Under the pieces are notes generated by a model that worked only from the letters and a program-made list of their open reading frames with translations, searched no databases and was not told where the DNA came from. Shown one piece after another: positions 6,342 through 7,900 of a stretch of 7,900 nt of DNA (position 1 is its first letter; every line of letters starts with the position of its first letter). Source of the DNA: Candidatus Muiribacterium halophilum (lineage in GTDB: Bacteria; Muiribacteriota; Muiribacteriia; Muiribacteriales; Muiribacteriaceae); the NCBI GenBank assembly GCA_023228995.1, contig JALOAD010000092.1:1-7900 (forward strand), read 5' to 3'. The translations under genes and the position numbers were made by a program.

Positions 6342-6722
6342 TTAGATGTGGTGTAATCCTTTACCATCATTTGAAGAATCCAATGAAATCCACCTTATTT
6401 GGTTATTTTGTTGATGTGGTTTTCTTCCATGAAGTTCATTATAACCTGCTGTGAAACCACGCTTAGCAATTTCTGTAAAATACGGCAAAGCATATTTGTA
6501 TTTTTTATCATCGAAATTATACCAATTTTCAAACATAATTAGAATTCCATGTTGAAGACAATCCATCATTTCTTCTTCATCACGGTATTTGTGTGCAAGT
6601 CTTCGGATTGTGTTAGTTGCAATTAGTTCAAAATAGTGTTCTGCTTTACGAGTTAAGTAACCTTTTCCTTTACTTAAAACTATCTCATAATATAAGTCAC
6701 TATCCTCTAAATAATTAGCCAT
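6342..6722 (-). CDS. 55: Late-transcription sigma factor (T4 gp55-like), short form
   Basis: The 126-residue protein resembles T4 gp55, the sigma-70-family factor that directs host RNA polymerase to late promoters. The clearest part is EMMDCLQHGILIMFENWYNFDDKKYKYALPYFTEIAKRGF (in two pieces about 51-70 and 71-90), which corresponds to the T4 segment with a GI..S...L.NFD..KYK....YIT pattern and to sigma region 2. It is much shorter than T4 gp55 (185 residues) and ends with WISLDSSNDGKGLHHI; I see no obvious acidic-hydrophobic tail like the T4 segment that binds the sliding clamp gp45. The gene has no Shine-Dalgarno. It appears to be the first gene of a unit leading to gp4 and the portal, downstream of an exact late-promoter motif, which would allow it to support its own late expression. 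An alternative is another small phage sigma-like protein, but the region-2 match favours gp55. Confidence 0.75.
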   Translation of the reverse strand: MANYLEDSDLYYEIVLSKGKGYLTRKAEHYFELIATNTIRRLAHKYRDEEEMMDCLQHGILIMFENWYNFDDKKYKYALPYFTEIAKRGFTAGYNELHGRKPHQQNNQIRWISLDSSNDGKGLHHI

Positions 6723-6768
6723 AAATAATTTTGTTTATTTTTTGTGTTTTGTAAAATAAATAATTTTG
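6721..6768. repeat. 13-bp direct repeat at the gp55-like start
   Basis: ATAAATAATTTTG occurs at 6721-6733 and again at 6756-6768, 35 bases apart. The first copy overlaps the start codon of the gp55-like gene. It may be a scar of a small duplication, a binding site, or only AT-rich coincidence. Confidence 0.4.
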
Positions 6769-6818
6769 GATTTATGTGCTTTTGAGGCTTCTAAAGCTAT
6801 TATTTGAGTAGATATGGC

Positions 6819-6833
6819 GAGAATAATATTCTC
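6819..6833. repeat. Perfect inverted repeat just inside the late leader
   Basis: GAGAATAATATTCTC is a perfect 7+1+7 dyad 9 to 23 bases downstream of the late-promoter motif at 6842-6849, about 100 bases before the gp55-like start. It could be an operator or a small 5' RNA hairpin in the leader. Confidence 0.35.
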
Positions 6834-6841
6834 AGCGTTAA

Positions 6842-6849
6842 TATTTATA
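6842..6849 (-). promoter_or_regulatory. T4-type late promoter (TATAAATA) upstream of the gp55-like gene
   Basis: On the minus strand this is an exact TATAAATA, the T4 late-promoter -10 element recognised by gp55. I found no other exact copy on the minus strand of the window. It lies 24 bases beyond the terminator of the preceding gene and 120 bases upstream of the gp55-like start, the expected place for the promoter of the gp55-to-portal unit. Plus-strand copies at 2019, 2238 and 4130 show that chance matches occur, so position is the main support. Confidence 0.55.
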
Positions 6850-6872
6850 CATGGGGTTGGATAAAAAGTTTG

Positions 6873-6902
6873 AAAAACCTCAACTCCAAGGAGTTGAGGT
6901 TT
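6873..6902 (-). terminator. Rho-independent terminator of the coiled-coil protein gene
   Basis: A perfect 13-bp stem (6875-6887 with 6890-6902) with an AA at its tip is read on the minus strand into five T, then CAAAC and five more T. It lies 23 bases past the stop of the gene at 6926-7900 and closes that unit. The plus strand has no T-run after the stem. Confidence 0.85.
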
Positions 6903-6925
6903 CCATATACATGATAACCAGTTAA

Positions 6926-7900
6926 TTATCTTAACATAATTTTTCTAGCTTTTGACTTTTCAACCTTAATAGTGTTTAATTCTTCTGTTAATTTGTTCTT
7001 ATAAACTAATAAATTACTCTTTGTAGTCTGTAATTCTTTACTTTCTTTAAGAAGTTCTTCATTTTCATTTAACATTTTCAATGATTCATTAACATCTTGA
7101 AGTTTCATATCAATTTGTTGTTCTCTATCTTCTAAACCTCTAAGACTTTTCAATTCATTAGATAATTTATTTTCAAAGAAATGAGTTAAATCATAATCTA
7201 ATTCTTTCTGTACATCATGAATTAATTCAGAAGCATTTTCATAAGCATAAAATCTTGAACCTGTTCTGTTATCTTTATTATAGATATACATTTTATCTTT
7301 GTAGTTAAACGCAACTGATTCACAGAATGGATTTAATAAGTTAGATACTTTCAACGCAACATCAAGTTCTACGAATTTATCTAAATTATTAACTGTCGAT
7401 TCAACTAAGTTGTAATAATCTCTCTTTAAGTAAGGAATGATTGGTGAATTAAATAATGTTTCTAATGTAGTTTCTTTATCTAATTTTTCACCATTCAAGT
7501 AAATTGAGTTATCTTTTGTAGAAACACCTAATTTAAGATTTTCATCAATTTGGAAAGTAATAGTATTTTCTTCAATTTCTGACATATTCATAACTTTTTC
7601 AAGTAATCTAATATTTCTTACCTTATCTTCATCTTTTACATAATCATCAGCAAAAACTTGCTTAATTTCTGATTCAGCAATTAAAAACCATCTATCAATA
7701 ATATATGCTAAGTGACCTTCATCAACTTTTTCTACTAAAGTGTAAATTTTTGCAGCTTTACCTGAATTTTCTAAATTTTGTCTTTCAATTGGAGAAGCAG
7801 ACATTTTCATTAAGAAATGCTTAATTTCTGGTACCCAATCATAAATAGAAAGTTCATTAAGAACTGATTCCATTCTAGCGTCATCATTTGGTTTGTTGAT
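6926..7900 (-). CDS. Unrecognised protein with C-terminal coiled coil, C-terminal part, cut by window edge
   Basis: The frame stays open from the TAA at 6928-6926 to the window edge, 324 residues. The ATG at 7873 is internal or at least unproven, since nine further sense codons lie upstream (INKPNDDAR). I do not recognise the family. The visible part begins with helical sequence (MESVLNELSIYDWVPEIKHF), has a mixed region around ITFQIDENLKLGV and KDNSIYLNGEK, then YKDKMYIYNKDNRTGSRFYAY, and ends in about 75 highly charged helical residues from LKSLRGLEDREQQIDMKLQD to the C-terminus, a likely coiled coil rich in Lys, Glu, Leu and Asn. No membrane span or enzyme motif is seen. A virion or scaffold role would suit a gene next to head genes, but that is context only. 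A strong terminator follows, so it belongs to a unit upstream of the gp55-like gene. Confidence 0.8.
   Translation of the reverse strand: MNKPNDDARMESVLNELSIYDWVPEIKHFLMKMSASPIERQNLENSGKAAKIYTLVEKVDEGHLAYIIDRWFLIAESEIKQVFADDYVKDEDKVRNIRLLEKVMNMSEIEENTITFQIDENLKLGVSTKDNSIYLNGEKLDKETTLETLFNSPIIPYLKRDYYNLVESTVNNLDKFVELDVALKVSNLLNPFCESVAFNYKDKMYIYNKDNRTGSRFYAYENASELIHDVQKELDYDLTHFFENKLSNELKSLRGLEDREQQIDMKLQDVNESLKMLNENEELLKESKELQTTKSNLLVYKNKLTEELNTIKVEKSKARKIMLR

Noticed and set aside
6723-6925. tRNA or other structured RNA gene in the gap between the gp55-like gene and its upstream neighbour
   Set aside because: No cloverleaf or T-loop sequence could be found; the gap is explained by a promoter, a dyad and a terminator.

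Overview
The window looks like part of the genome of a large, AT-rich, T4-like tailed phage (myovirus). Three genes match T4 head genes: the prohead protease gp21 (left edge, partial), the portal gp20 and the head-completion nuclease gp4. A fourth is a short relative of the T4 late sigma factor gp55. Apart from the AAGGA in front of gp4, no start codon has a convincing Shine-Dalgarno sequence, and most are preceded by A/T-rich leaders. That would fit a host of the Bacteroidota, but this is inference; no gene here fixes the host.

Layout: (1) 1-378, minus strand: N-terminal part of the gp21 protease. (2) 379-675: non-coding divergent region with a 7+1+7 inverted repeat, a GC-rich blip and promoter-like TATA motifs. 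(3) 676-2307, plus strand: a large homing-endonuclease-like gene, the only plus-strand gene, with its own terminator. (4) 2359-2391: terminator of the opposing minus-strand unit. (5) 6722 down to 2404, minus strand: gp55-like sigma, a second endonuclease gene, gp4, an unrecognised 243-residue protein and the portal, bracketed by terminators at 6873-6902 and 2359-2391 and preceded by an exact T4-type late-promoter motif at 6842-6849. (6) 6926-7900, minus strand: the C-terminal 324 residues of an unrecognised coiled-coil protein running off the right edge.

The head genes would work together: gp21 matures the prohead, gp20 forms the portal vertex for DNA entry, gp4 completes the filled head, and the gp55-like factor would direct RNA polymerase to late promoters such as the one found. 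The two free-standing endonuclease genes are of different build, but both carry zinc-ribbon-like modules and a Vsr-like nuclease core. They are probably selfish elements inserted between head genes.

The most interesting signals are a 17-bp hairpin ending directly at the start codon of the second endonuclease, with a late-promoter-like sequence in its loop; the five exact 23-residue repeats in the first endonuclease; the repetitive Gly-rich tail of the portal; and the short late sigma factor encoded inside a morphogenesis unit.
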